NCBI RefSeq assembly: GCF_000515255.1
Contig: NZ_KI911559.1
Coordinates: forward strand, 2,002,824 to 2,066,823
Direction of reading: 5' to 3'
DNA: 64,000 nt
DNA from: Rhodovibrio salinarum DSM 9154
GTDB taxonomy: Bacteria; Pseudomonadota; Alphaproteobacteria; Kiloniellales; Rhodovibrionaceae
The notes under the pieces are model-generated. The model was not told where the DNA came from. It saw only the letters and a list, made by a program, of their open reading frames with translations, and ran no database searches. Of this stretch, positions 51,093 through 60,675 are shown piece by piece (within the stretch, counting starts at the first letter, position 1; each line of letters begins with the position of its first letter). The position numbers were made by a program, and so were the translations under genes.

Positions 51093-51392
51093 TAGCGCTC
51101 CCCGCAGGTCCACCCAGATCAGCGATCTCTTCCAATTCAACCCGCGAAATCCTGGATACAACGGCCCAAGAGACCGGTTTGCGTGGCAGACCGGAGCTGG
51201 CAAAAAACGTTTCCGCAAACGCCCCATGTGCCGGGAGGTGTTTCACGGCTGTGTCGCTATGCACACACACCAATACGGGGGTGTGCGGAGAGGGTAATTC
51301 TTCCTTTTGACGCCGGGGGTTGGCTCTACCAATTTTCAGGGTGCGGTGATGGCGCAAGCCGCGGCAAACCTCGGGTCAGAAGGAACGGCGAA

Positions 51393-51554
51393 ATGCAGGG
51401 CGTGCAGGTGACAGACAACCGGTACAACGTGATCGACAAAGCGGTCGGCGACATGGCCGGCGGTACCGTGAAACTACGGCACATTGGTTATGCGCTGGTG
51501 GCGTTCTTGACGCCGCTCGCCATCGGTATGCTCGCGATGGGGTCCCTTGCCTAA
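51393..51554 (+). CDS. Small single-pass membrane protein, 53 aa
   Basis: A short gene with AAGGAA eight bases before ATG 51393. The N-terminal half is polar (VTDNRYNVIDKAVGDMAGG), and the C-terminal half is one hydrophobic helix (YALVAFLTPLAIGMLAMG). The strong terminator about 100 bases downstream supports a real transcript. It is divergent from ubiT and shares the 379-base control region. I do not recognise the family; a role connected with anaerobic quinone synthesis is only a guess from position. Confidence 0.55.
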   Translation: MQGVQVTDNRYNVIDKAVGDMAGGTVKLRHIGYALVAFLTPLAIGMLAMGSLA

Positions 51555-51652
51555 ACCAAGGCGCGTATATCGGGAGGCGTCCGTGGCCAGTGCGGACGCG
51601 CGATCTTCCCTCTACGCGATACCAGTATACGCAGAACCCTCCAGTAGCTCCG

Positions 51653-51688
51653 CCCCGCCGGTTCTTAGATCGGCGGGGTTCTTTTTTT
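51653..51688 (+). terminator. Rho-independent terminator after the 53-aa gene
   Basis: CCCCGCCG (51653-51660) pairs perfectly with CGGCGGGG (51671-51678) around a ten-base loop, followed by TTCTTTTTTT. It ends plus-strand transcription before the convergent lipoprotein operon. Confidence 0.93.
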
Positions 51689-51731
51689 ACCGCTTTTACC
51701 GCGCGCAAGGAACTGAAGGCCGCTGCCCCGT

Positions 51732-52259
51732 CTATTGCACCACGTAGGTGACGCCCTGCGTGGTGCAGCGGTAGGCGGGTTTGAGCTGTTGTCGGTCGAG
51801 CGGGACGCAATCCGGGTCCGAGGCCGGCACAGCTGCCTGCTGCACGTTGCGCATCGGTGCTGGCGGAGCGAAGTCCGGCAGCCAGAACCAGAAGCTGCCT
51901 GGTACGTCTGCGCCCGGGATCGGCACCTGTCGGGTCGGCTCGGCGACCGGCTGGGCCAACTGTCGAACGACCGGTCGCCGGCGCACCTCGCGGGGGGCGA
52001 CGCGTCGTGTGTCGGCGGCGCGGTCCAGGCTGCGCCCGGCCGCCGCGCCGGCCAGCGTGCCCAGCCCGGCGCCACCCGCGGTGGCAGCCAGCTGGCCGGT
52101 TCCCTGTCCGATCTGCGCGCCGGCGACGCCGCCAGCGGCACCGCCGAGAACGGCGCCGACCTGCTCACGCGGGCCGGCGCTGCAGGCCGCCAGCGTGGTC
52201 AGCGCAAGCGCGACGACGGCAAGGCGCGTAGATACGCCACGCCAGTGCAATGCGTTCAT
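51732..52259 (-). CDS. Lipoprotein with glycine-zipper segment, 175 aa
   Basis: A lipoprotein signal ends in the lipobox TLAAC (about Cys 25). Then follows a glycine-zipper region (VLGGAAGGVAGAQIGQGTGQ) that can insert in or lie on a membrane, as in Rick_17kDa/OmpA-like surface antigens. The C-terminal part has PDCVPLDRQQLKPAYRCTTQ with two Cys that could pair. GGGAGAG precedes ATG 52259. It is the last gene of the minus-strand lipoprotein operon, 46 bases after the previous gene. Confidence 0.75.
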   Translation of the reverse strand: MNALHWRGVSTRLAVVALALTTLAACSAGPREQVGAVLGGAAGGVAGAQIGQGTGQLAATAGGAGLGTLAGAAAGRSLDRAADTRRVAPREVRRRPVVRQLAQPVAEPTRQVPIPGADVPGSFWFWLPDFAPPAPMRNVQQAAVPASDPDCVPLDRQQLKPAYRCTTQGVTYVVQ

Positions 52260-52305
52260 GGTCGCTCTCCCGAAACCTTGCACGTGGGATCGATCAGCTT
52301 ACCGC

Positions 52306-53175
52306 CTAGCGCCAGCGTTGCGCCAGTGCCTGCATCGTCTCCAGCGCGACGTGCTGGGCGAGCGCCGAGACGCGTACGCTTTCGGTTTGAGCTTTCTTCT
52401 CGTAGCTCCCGGCGGTCGCTTGCCAACGGTGCTTTTGGGTATCCGTTGTATCGCGGCCGCGGGTCACCAGATTTGCGATGATCCCGCCATCGGCGATCCG
52501 TGTCACCTTGACCTGGAAGGCGGTGTCGAGGGGCGCATCTGTGTCGTCCAGCATGGTGATCTGAACCAGCAAATCGGCGAACGACTTGAGGGCTTCCGTC
52601 TCGACCAGTTGGGCGTCGTCCAACCGTCCCGGTCCGGTGCCCCGGCCGATATTGCTGTCCGTCACGCGCAGGATGACCGCGCGATCGACCAGGTCGGCGC
52701 CGCTGGCGAGCAGCGGGCGCGTGAAGCCGGCTTCGAATTCCGCCGCCGCGAGCGGGTCCAGGCGCCGAGCGCGCGCATCCTGTCCAGCGTTGCGTTCCAG
52801 CACGACCTTGCCGCTTTCCGCGCTGTCCAGTTGCAGCCGCTGGTCACCTCCATCCTGGTCATCCAGTTGGCCGGTGACACTGGCGGTGCGGTCGATACGC
52901 AGCCGCCCGAACGCGACCCATTGGCTGAGCCGGGCGGAGAACGGACGGTTCCAGTAGACCGCCAGCCGCGGCGACCCGGCATTGGCGTATCCACGGGCGA
53001 AATCGGCACGGATCGTCGCCGCTTGTGGGGCTGGGTCGGCCGTCGGGGCGCTGGCTTCCGGTCGATCGAGAACCGTCGGCAGGTTCGTCCGGTACTCCGC
53101 CGCGGTCAGCGGACCGCTCAGCAGAACGAATGGAAGCGTCGCGGCCAGCCAGACCGCCGCGCGGCGCGCGCTCAC
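52306..53175 (-). CDS. Secreted protein of the LpoB operon, 289 aa
   Basis: A signal peptide (AVWLAATLPFVLLSGPLTAA) leads to a soluble domain of mixed strands and helices. ADFARGYANAGSPRLAVYW and DRAVILRVTDSNIGRG suggest a conserved envelope domain like those encoded beside LpoB genes, but I cannot name it. GTG 53175 overlaps the previous stop (GTGA) behind GGAGGGG, so translation is coupled. No catalytic motif is visible. Confidence 0.7.
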   Translation of the reverse strand: MSARRAAVWLAATLPFVLLSGPLTAAEYRTNLPTVLDRPEASAPTADPAPQAATIRADFARGYANAGSPRLAVYWNRPFSARLSQWVAFGRLRIDRTASVTGQLDDQDGGDQRLQLDSAESGKVVLERNAGQDARARRLDPLAAAEFEAGFTRPLLASGADLVDRAVILRVTDSNIGRGTGPGRLDDAQLVETEALKSFADLLVQITMLDDTDAPLDTAFQVKVTRIADGGIIANLVTRGRDTTDTQKHRWQATAGSYEKKAQTESVRVSALAQHVALETMQALAQRWR

Positions 53176-53681
53176 GACCCCTCCCGCAGTTCGATGTAGT
53201 AGGTGTCGACCGCCTCCGTGCGCGCCGAGGTCGCGCTGTAGGTGCCGATCGTGTGCGGGGGCATCGGCAAACGCTGCCAAGCGGTCGGCGGCTCGACCTC
53301 GCCCTGGCCTTCGTCCAGGAAGTGCGTCCGACCCTCCACCTGCAGGGCATAATCGGTGCAGTTGACGATCCGGGCGCGCGCCTCGACTTGGCCGCCGTCC
53401 AGCCGTCGGGCATTGGTCGACTGCACCAGGACCTTGTTGCTGATCGCCTTGTCCGTGACGTTGACCGCGTTCAGCGGGATGTCCGCGATTGACCCCGGTG
53501 TTTGCGGCACCATCACGGGGCCGGTCTGCTCCGCTTCGGCGAGTTGTTGCTTGTAGGTTCGGAAGTTGCAGGCCGGTCCGGGGGTCACGGTGCTACTACA
53601 GGCGGCCAATACCCCGCCGGCGAGCAGAAGCCCGCCCAGGGCGGTCCAGCGGGAGGCGGAACGGCGGTTCGACGCGGTCAT
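53172..53681 (-). CDS. YcfL-like lipoprotein, 169 aa
   Basis: A lipobox LAAC follows a hydrophobic signal (LGGLLLAGGVLAAC). The second half, VLVQSTNARRLDGGQVEARA to VDTYYIELREG, resembles the DUF1425/YcfL beta-sandwich, which sits beside lpoB in E. coli. Function is unknown. I start at ATG 53681; the open frame upstream lies within the spacer and end of the TPR lipoprotein gene. Confidence 0.7.
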   Translation of the reverse strand: MTASNRRSASRWTALGGLLLAGGVLAACSSTVTPGPACNFRTYKQQLAEAEQTGPVMVPQTPGSIADIPLNAVNVTDKAISNKVLVQSTNARRLDGGQVEARARIVNCTDYALQVEGRTHFLDEGQGEVEPPTAWQRLPMPPHTIGTYSATSARTEAVDTYYIELREGS

Positions 53682-53725
53682 GGCGGACTGGCTCCATCGT
53701 TTAGGGGCGGCTTTGAAGGCACCGC

Positions 53726-55048
53726 CTAGTCGGCTGCGCTGCCAGGGGCAGCATCGGGGATGTCGGTCGCGCTGTGGGCGCGGGCCCAGGCAATCGCGCA
53801 CGGGCCGGCCTGTGTCACCGGGACGGTTGTGCGCGCTACTGTCTGGCCACCGTAGTCGGTAAAGCGGGCGGTTATCTGCCCTGGAATGTTCTCCGCCGTG
53901 ACGGCCGCGAGATGGACGCGGTCCGGCAGGTTGTCCCAGGTGCGCAGGTCCGCTTCCGGCCGCGTGGCCGCGGAAATGCCCTTGGCGATCAAGCCGGCCA
54001 TCATGACCGCGAGACCGGCCGCCATCGCATTGTTGTTATCGTCGTACGCACCGTAGGTCACCGCCGCCGCGCCGCCTTGAATCGCGACGTCGCCGACGGC
54101 ATCGCTGGTTCCCTTGAACTGTGCCTGCCCCTCCAGGATCCGGTCGACTTCCCGCCCGCCGCGGGTGGACGCCTGGAAGTAGACGTCCTCGGCCTGGGTG
54201 AGCTGGACCGTGCGCGGCGCTTCATCTGCATCTGCGTCGGATCCGACCAGTCCCATCTCCACGCGCCGGTCACGGAAACCGCCCGCGCGTTTGAAGGCGA
54301 GCGCCTCGTCATACCTGCCGACCGCGACCTTGCGCGGCGCCAAACCGGTTTCGCCAATCAGCAGCAGGTTCGCGTCCTCGCCTGGCGGATCGAGGTCATC
54401 ATTGTACTCCTGAGCTTCCTCGAACGCCTGGAACGCCAGACCCGGATCGTCCGCGCAGTGCGAGGCCCAGCCGGACAGGTAAGCGAGCAAGGCCACGTCC
54501 TGACTGTAGGTTTTGTTCTGGGCGAGGGTATCCTGCAACAGACCGCCCTTGAAGGACGCGCGCGCGTTCTCGTAGTCGCCCGCGCGCAGGTACAGCAGAC
54601 CCCGGTAATAATAGGCCATCGCGCGCTCGTAAGACTCGCCCTTGAACGCCTTATAGTTCTCCTTGATCCAGGTGCTGCGGGCTTCCTCGGCCTGCGCGCT
54701 GTCGGCATAGACCGTCTCGATCCCGAGCAGGGCCTTGTCAAACGACCGCTCGGCGAGGTCCCAGGCCCCGATCTGCATCGCCGCCAGGCCAGCGCGCATC
54801 TGGTTCAGCACGGCGTTGCGGGGGCCCTGCGTCAGCACCTTGGCGTAGAGGCGGTGCAGTTCCACCGGCTTGTCGGAGAGATAGAGCGCCATCTCGGCTT
54901 TCGGGACGTCGATCTCGCGCTCATGTTCCTGAACCGACGTACAACCGGTGAGTGCCGTGCCCATCAGCAGCGCCCCCGCCAAACGCGCCCGGAACGTCCG
55001 TCGCCGCCCTGTGTTGCCCATGCCGGCCCCCGCGTTGCCGCACGTCAT
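53726..55048 (-). CDS. TPR-containing lipoprotein, 440 aa
   Basis: A signal peptide with lipobox LTGC (about Cys 36) precedes several TPR-like helices (LAAMQIGAWDLAERSFDKAL, YYYRGLLYLRAGDYENARAS, ALLAYLSGWASHCADDPG). The C-terminal half contains a Gly/Ala hydrophobic helix pair (NNAMAAGLAVMMAGLIAKGI) and a beta part. It resembles the uncharacterised COG3014-type proteins found next to LpoB-like genes. ATG 55048 is used; ATG 55021 is an alternative. Confidence 0.75.
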   Translation of the reverse strand: MTCGNAGAGMGNTGRRRTFRARLAGALLMGTALTGCTSVQEHEREIDVPKAEMALYLSDKPVELHRLYAKVLTQGPRNAVLNQMRAGLAAMQIGAWDLAERSFDKALLGIETVYADSAQAEEARSTWIKENYKAFKGESYERAMAYYYRGLLYLRAGDYENARASFKGGLLQDTLAQNKTYSQDVALLAYLSGWASHCADDPGLAFQAFEEAQEYNDDLDPPGEDANLLLIGETGLAPRKVAVGRYDEALAFKRAGGFRDRRVEMGLVGSDADADEAPRTVQLTQAEDVYFQASTRGGREVDRILEGQAQFKGTSDAVGDVAIQGGAAAVTYGAYDDNNNAMAAGLAVMMAGLIAKGISAATRPEADLRTWDNLPDRVHLAAVTAENIPGQITARFTDYGGQTVARTTVPVTQAGPCAIAWARAHSATDIPDAAPGSAAD

Positions 55049-55092
55049 TTCCCCAAAGCCGTACCCGCCACACGGCCAGGGGGCATCTAGTC

Positions 55093-55725
55093 CTACCGAT
55101 AGATCACGTCGTCCTGAGCGGCCTTTGAGAACTCGTAAATGCCGCTCCAGACGATCGTCCCGTATTCCAGGTCTAGCATCTCGAAGGTGATCTGACTGTA
55201 GCGCTGGGCGGTGCCGGTGCTGCGGTCGCGGGCGTCGAGCGAGTTGATCGTGCCGACTAGCCGGTAGTCCGCCCCGGCCGTCGCCTGGGTCAGGCCGGTG
55301 GTGGCGCTGTCGACCACGCCGTCGCGCTTGAGCTCGCGTTCCTTTTCCACCGCATCCGCATACTGCCGGCCGACGAAAACCATTCGCCCGTTGGCCGCAC
55401 GCGACAGCCCGACGCGCAGGCGGTTGACGACCAACTGCTTGTCGATCCGCTGGCTGGAGCGGTTCTCGAAATAGGCATCGTCGATGATCACCCGCGGCGG
55501 TGTCCCGTCATCGTCGGTCAACTGCGGGTTGGTCAGCATGTCGCGCATCATCTGGTCGGTCATCGAGATGATGTCCTGCGATTCGATGCCGACCCCGCTG
55601 ACGGCTCCGCGCGTGTCCGGATCCTGGTACGTCGTGGGTGTTCCCGGCTTGTTTTCGATGCCGGTGGAACAGGCGGTAAGCGCCAGCCCAGCCAGCAGCG
55701 CGACTGCGGTCGTCGAAATACGCAT
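55093..55725 (-). CDS. LpoB-like penicillin-binding protein activator, 210 aa
   Basis: Outer-membrane lipoprotein. The lipobox is LALTACSTG. The conserved part PPRVIIDDAYFENRSSQRID, GLSRAANGRMVFVGRQYADA and FEMLDLEYGTIVWSGIYEFS is that of LpoB (PF13036), which in E. coli activates the bifunctional PBP1b. Whether it does so here is inference, because alphaproteobacterial PBPs differ. ATG 55725 follows GAGGG; the longer frame would begin with TTG 55740. First gene of the operon. Confidence 0.85.
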   Translation of the reverse strand: MRISTTAVALLAGLALTACSTGIENKPGTPTTYQDPDTRGAVSGVGIESQDIISMTDQMMRDMLTNPQLTDDDGTPPRVIIDDAYFENRSSQRIDKQLVVNRLRVGLSRAANGRMVFVGRQYADAVEKERELKRDGVVDSATTGLTQATAGADYRLVGTINSLDARDRSTGTAQRYSQITFEMLDLEYGTIVWSGIYEFSKAAQDDVIYR

Positions 55726-55882
55726 GAAGCCCTCGCTCAATCACTACAACCGGGCCGCAGGGCGCAGCTGTACCTGCGCCAAGGCCACGCCCGTGCATAA
55801 GGTCGCCCCGTCGGTTCGTGCATTAGAGCCGGCACAGGATATGTGACGCAATGTGCAATTAAGGGGCACGAGATTTGGCAAA

Positions 55883-55912
55883 GGACCCGCGACGGTCCCC
55901 CGTCGCGGGTCC
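55883..55912 (-). terminator. Terminator after the DUF4399 gene
   Basis: A perfect 13-base stem, GGACCCGCGACGG (55883-55895) with CCGTCGCGGGTCC (55900-55912), surrounds a four-base loop. On the minus strand a short TTT follows. Confidence 0.75.
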
Positions 55913-55944
55913 AGAACGCATCTGAATTAGAGCTGTGTGACCGC

Positions 55945-56376
55945 TTACTCGACCACGGTAATCGTCACGGTTTCGGAGGTGATCGGCGGATCGTGCGGGA
56001 GATGCTTGGCGTCGCCCATCAGGAGCTGCAGCGTGTGCTCGCCCGGTTCCAGCTCGATGGTGGTCTGGGTCTGCCCGCCGCCGAAATGGATGTGGTGGTC
56101 GTCGGCCGGGATCGGCGCGTTCAGGTCCGGCAGGTCGGTGTCGACCAGCAGGTGATGGTGGCCGGTCTTCTCATGCTCAACGCCGGAGGGCGCGACGCCG
56201 ATGTTATTGGCGCCAAAGCGCACGGTCACCGGGCTGGTGACCCGCTCGCCCTCGTTCGGCGTGATAATGTAGACGTTTGCGTCCTCGGGAGCGGGCGTAC
56301 GTTCCATCTGCGCGCTTGCGACGAGCGGCAGGCTGACGACCGCGGCAGCGGCCAAGGCTGTGATCGTCTTCGTCAT
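55945..56376 (-). CDS. Secreted DUF4399 protein, 143 aa
   Basis: A signal peptide (residues 1-22) is followed by a small beta-sandwich with TGHHHLLVDTDLPDLNAPIP and DDHHIHFGGGQTQ, the His-rich DUF4399 pattern, and GEHTLQLLMGDAKHLPHDPP. The many histidines suggest metal binding in the periplasm, which has not been shown. It is a single gene with its own terminator. Confidence 0.88.
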   Translation of the reverse strand: MTKTITALAAAAVVSLPLVASAQMERTPAPEDANVYIITPNEGERVTSPVTVRFGANNIGVAPSGVEHEKTGHHHLLVDTDLPDLNAPIPADDHHIHFGGGQTQTTIELEPGEHTLQLLMGDAKHLPHDPPITSETVTITVVE

Positions 56377-56546
56377 GGCACATTTCTCCCCGTGTCTGTG
56401 GTCGCTGTTGGCACTTGTTGCTCAGCGACACCGGACAGGTATCACGCCCGCGCCGACGGTCCAGAGCGACGCCGTCACATTTGCGTGGCCGTCGCAGACG
56501 CATTATTCCCGGTCGAACGCGAACGGCCGGAGAGGAACCGGAACAG

Positions 56547-56939
56547 ATGAGTTGGGGTACCGCGCTTGTGGTGGCGTTGGGCAGCGCGCTGGGCGGCGTT
56601 GGCCGGGTCTGGAGCACCGTTTTGGTCGAGCGCCTGGCCGGGGACGGATTGCCCTGGGGGACCTTCGCCGTGAACGTACTCGGCTCGTTACTGATCGGCC
56701 TGGTCGCCAGCCTGAGCGTGCCCGAGGGGCGTTGGATGGCGCACCCGCTCACCAAGCAGTTCTTCCTGCTCGGCCTGTTCGGCGGCTTCACCACCTTCAG
56801 CTCGTTCTCGCTGCAAACGGTGAACCTGCTGCGCGACGGCGCGGTCGTGAAAGCGGCGGCCTACGTCGGTGCCTCGGCCGTGCTCTGCTTGCTCGCCGCC
56901 TGGCTCGGCCACTTGCTGGCGGTCGCTGCGCAGCGCTAG
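56547..56939 (+). CDS. crcB: Fluoride exporter CrcB (Fluc), 130 aa
   Basis: Small four-helix protein that as a dual-topology dimer lets fluoride leave the cell. GSALGGVGRVWSTVL, FAVNVLGSLLIGLVA and FGGFTTFSSFSLQTVNL are the conserved helices, including the Phe-box and Asn of the pore. AGAGGAA precedes ATG 56547. No fluoride riboswitch could be recognised upstream. Confidence 0.95.
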   Translation: MSWGTALVVALGSALGGVGRVWSTVLVERLAGDGLPWGTFAVNVLGSLLIGLVASLSVPEGRWMAHPLTKQFFLLGLFGGFTTFSSFSLQTVNLLRDGAVVKAAAYVGASAVLCLLAAWLGHLLAVAAQR

Positions 56940-57045
56940 GAAAGTTGATGCGCCTTGTCACGGCGCTGGACGATGCCAACCTGTCGGACAGTTCCGCCGA
57001 CCCAACACGGCAATCCGCAGACCAATGGGAGCGCCTGAAGACACC

Positions 57046-57486
57046 ATGCAATATCTGCACACGATGGTTCGGATCAGCGACATCGAGCAGTCGCTGGACT
57101 TCTACTGCAACAAGCTCGGCCTGGTGGAGATGAGCCGGACGGACCTGGAAAAGGCCGAGGCGACCCTGATCTTCCTGGCCGCGCCGGAGGATGTCGAGCG
57201 CGCCAAGCAGGACAAGGCGCCGATGCTGGAGCTAACCTACAACTGGCAGCCGGAGGAGTATTCCGGCGGCCGGAACTTCGGCCATCTCGCCTACCGCGTC
57301 GACGATATCTACGAAACCTGCCAGCGCCTGATGGACGCCGGCGTGACCATCAACCGGCCGCCGCGCGATGGCCGCATGGCTTTCGTGAAGTCGCCGGACG
57401 GCATCTCGATCGAGCTGCTGCAGAAGGGGGATTCCCAAGAGCCGAAGGAACCCTGGGCATCGATGGAAAACACCGGCAGCTGGTAA
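57046..57486 (+). CDS. gloA: Glyoxalase I-type lactoylglutathione lyase, 146 aa
   Basis: Converts the methylglyoxal-glutathione adduct to lactoylglutathione. The metal ligands are His 5 (YLHTMVRI), Glu in MLELTYNW, His in NFGHLAYRVDD and Glu in ISIELLQKG. Length and order match bacterial GloA. ATG 57046 has little ribosome-site support but is the family start. It lies just before a GFA-family gene; both could serve aldehyde removal with glutathione. Confidence 0.94.
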   Translation: MQYLHTMVRISDIEQSLDFYCNKLGLVEMSRTDLEKAEATLIFLAAPEDVERAKQDKAPMLELTYNWQPEEYSGGRNFGHLAYRVDDIYETCQRLMDAGVTINRPPRDGRMAFVKSPDGISIELLQKGDSQEPKEPWASMENTGSW

Positions 57487-57612
57487 CACGGGCTGCCTAA
57501 TCGCGGCTGTCGCAGTTGATTGTAGATTGTAAGGGTGCGGCGCACGGCGATGCGTCGTACCCTGACCTCCGGCTTACGAACGGTGAGCGTAACGGTGCCG
57601 GGAGGTCGCGCT

Positions 57613-58020
57613 ATGATGGAAGGCGGCTGTCAGTGTGGCGCGGTCCGCTATGCGGTCGACGCCGAGCCGTATGGGGTTTTCGTCTGTCACTGCACGCAGT
57701 GCCGCCGGCAGTCGGCATCCGCGTTCGGAATCTCCGTCGATATTCCGGCGTCAGCCCTGCATGTTCTTCAGGGCACCACGCAGAGCTGGTGCCGGCCGAC
57801 GCCGACGGGCAGGTTGATCTGCCATTTCTGTCCGACCTGCGGCGGCCGGCTTTGGCATGTCGCGGACCCGCCGGATGGCCGCATGACCCTCAAGGGCGGC
57901 ACGCTGGACGTGCCGCTGGACCTCACCGCGGCGGTCCACATCTGGACAACCCACAAGCTGCCCGGTGTGATAATCCCCGAAGGCGCGGTCTGTTACCCAG
58001 GCGAACCCGAGGATCGTTGA
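57613..58020 (+). CDS. GFA family (Gfa/CENP-V type) zinc protein, 135 aa
   Basis: The zinc ligands are in GGCQCGAVRY, VCHCTQCRRQS and HFCPTCGGRLW, which is the GFA fold of glutathione-dependent formaldehyde-activating proteins. For most family members the reaction is not proved. GGAGG lies just before ATG 57613 (a second ATG follows at 57616). It ends eight bases before the convergent DUF2892 gene. Confidence 0.92.
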   Translation: MMEGGCQCGAVRYAVDAEPYGVFVCHCTQCRRQSASAFGISVDIPASALHVLQGTTQSWCRPTPTGRLICHFCPTCGGRLWHVADPPDGRMTLKGGTLDVPLDLTAAVHIWTTHKLPGVIIPEGAVCYPGEPEDR

Positions 58021-58028
58021 CGGTCTTT

Positions 58029-58232
58029 TCAGTTCAGCGCCGCGCCCGGTTTCATACCGACCGACTTCAGGAGTTTCGCCAGCGGGCAGAAGCCGGTGAA
58101 GGCCATCTGGAACAGATGGGCGCCGAAGATGACGGTCACCCACAGCCAGCCGCCAGCGTGCACCTGGCTCAGAATCACCGTTACCACCACGATTGCGCCG
58201 ATCAGCGCCATCACGATCCGGTCCAGCGTCAT
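58029..58232 (-). CDS. DUF2892 membrane protein, 67 aa
   Basis: Two helices (RIVMALIGAIVVVTVILSQ and WVTVIFGAHLFQMAFTGFC) with CPLAKLLKSVG at the end match DUF2892, the part that in YgaP follows a rhodanese domain. It is free-standing here. GAGGAGG eight bases before ATG 58232 sets the start; the frame extends to 58277. Possibly linked to sulfur or thiol handling, but unproven. Confidence 0.85.
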   Translation of the reverse strand: MTLDRIVMALIGAIVVVTVILSQVHAGGWLWVTVIFGAHLFQMAFTGFCPLAKLLKSVGMKPGAALN

Positions 58233-58362
58233 CGGGACATCCTCCTCGATCCTTGCCGCGCTTGCGTCCATAGACACATAGGCGGTTCAGAATATTAGTC
58301 GGCTACCCGAGAGACCTCGTCAAGCGTGTCCAAGGCGGCCCTTTCGGGGAGCCTAGCTGCTT

Positions 58363-59436
<1,074 letters not shown>

Positions 59437-59613
59437 CTTGGTACGGCCCTCCTCGCCAATAAACGACTACGTTCTTATAGGAATGATTTTGGACAACACC
59501 GCAGGAGATCAATGAAAAACCGGTGCTGGTGCGTATGAAAGACCAGAGATAACGCCGGAACGATGGGGAACTGACCGATTTTTTGTCTGTGGGGCCGAAG
59601 TGATGAAACGTTG

Positions 59614-60660
59614 TTACCCGGCGGTCGCCGGCAACGACACGCCCAGCGTGGCGGAGAGGCGATGCCAGCCGTCGCGGTCTGCCGGCAGGCCAAAACGTAG
59701 CAGCTCAGAGCGTTCCGGGAACGCCCGCACCCAGATTCCGGCACGTGCCAGCCGGTCGTGCCAAGCAGGTGCCTCGACGCTCTGGACCAGGACATAGAGC
59801 GGGGTGCCGCCGACCACCTTGAACCCAGCCTGGCTCAGCAGTGTCTGAAGGCGCTCGGCCTCTTGGCTCAGGCGCACGCGCATTGCGGTTTGCCAGGCGT
59901 CGTCGGCCAAGGCCGTGCGACCGACGGCGAGCGCAGGCCCCGACACCGCCCAGGGGCCCAGGTCACAGCTCATCTCGTGAGCCAGCGCCGGCGGGCAGAC
60001 GGCGAAGCCGAGCCGTACCCCGGCCAGTCCGAAGAACTTGCCGAACGAGCGCAGCACGACGAGCCCCGGCCGGCTGCCCCAAGGCCCAACGGAGATGTCC
60101 GGGGCGACGTCGGCGAAGGCTTCGTCCACCACCAGCGTGCCGCCTGCCGTGGCCAGGCGGTCGGCGAGTGCGATCAGTCGGGCGGGATCCGTGGTGCGGC
60201 CGTCGGGGTTGTTCGGATTGCACAGGATCAGCGCCGGGCGGGCGGCGCCCGACAAGGCGTCAAGGGCGGCGTCGATCTCGGAGGCCTCCGTCACGACCGC
60301 CCCGGCGGCCTTCCAGGCGGGGGTGTACTCGCCGTAGGTCGGCCCGATCACGGCCGCGTGGTCGCTGCCCAGAATACGCGGCAGCCGTTGGATCAGCGCC
60401 TGCGTCCCCGGCGCCGGCACGAGAGTCGCGGGATTGGGGACACCGTACGCCCGGGCGGCGGCTTCGGTCAGCGCTGTCGTATTGTCCGCCTGCGGCAGGG
60501 CGGTCCAAAGCGCCTGCGGCAGGTCGGGCAGGGGATAGGCGTGCGGGTTGATCCCGGTCGACAGGTCGATCCAGCCGTCCGCCGGTATGCCGTAGCGCGC
60601 CCGGGCGGTGGCCAGATTGCCGCCGTGGGCGATCGGTGTGCTGTCTTTGTGGTCCGACAC
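59614..60660 (-). CDS. Threonine-phosphate decarboxylase-like (CobD/CobC), PLP enzyme, 348 aa
   Basis: Fold-type I aminotransferase for the aminopropanol arm of cobalamin. The N-terminal HGGNLATARARYGIP and DLSTGINPHAYPLP are typical CobD/CobC features. The PLP Lys is in RSFGKFFGLAGVRLGF, and Asn/Asp in LILCNPNNPDG and LVVDEAFADVAPD contact the cofactor. No other cobalamin genes are adjacent, so histidinol-phosphate aminotransferase-like roles should be kept in mind. It is 15 bases after the isomerase gene, in the same direction. Confidence 0.88.
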   Translation of the reverse strand: MSDHKDSTPIAHGGNLATARARYGIPADGWIDLSTGINPHAYPLPDLPQALWTALPQADNTTALTEAAARAYGVPNPATLVPAPGTQALIQRLPRILGSDHAAVIGPTYGEYTPAWKAAGAVVTEASEIDAALDALSGAARPALILCNPNNPDGRTTDPARLIALADRLATAGGTLVVDEAFADVAPDISVGPWGSRPGLVVLRSFGKFFGLAGVRLGFAVCPPALAHEMSCDLGPWAVSGPALAVGRTALADDAWQTAMRVRLSQEAERLQTLLSQAGFKVVGGTPLYVLVQSVEAPAWHDRLARAGIWVRAFPERSELLRFGLPADRDGWHRLSATLGVSLPATAG

Positions 60661-60675
60661 GTTGCCGCCCGTCGC

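Noticed and set aside
56377-56546. Possible fluoride riboswitch before crcB
   Set aside because: The conserved core and pseudoknot sequences of the crcB RNA motif could not be found.
59513-59539. Eight-codon leader-like peptide (MKNRCWCV) with an AGGAG site
   Set aside because: No gene follows on the plus strand; the downstream sequence is antisense to the cobD-like gene.
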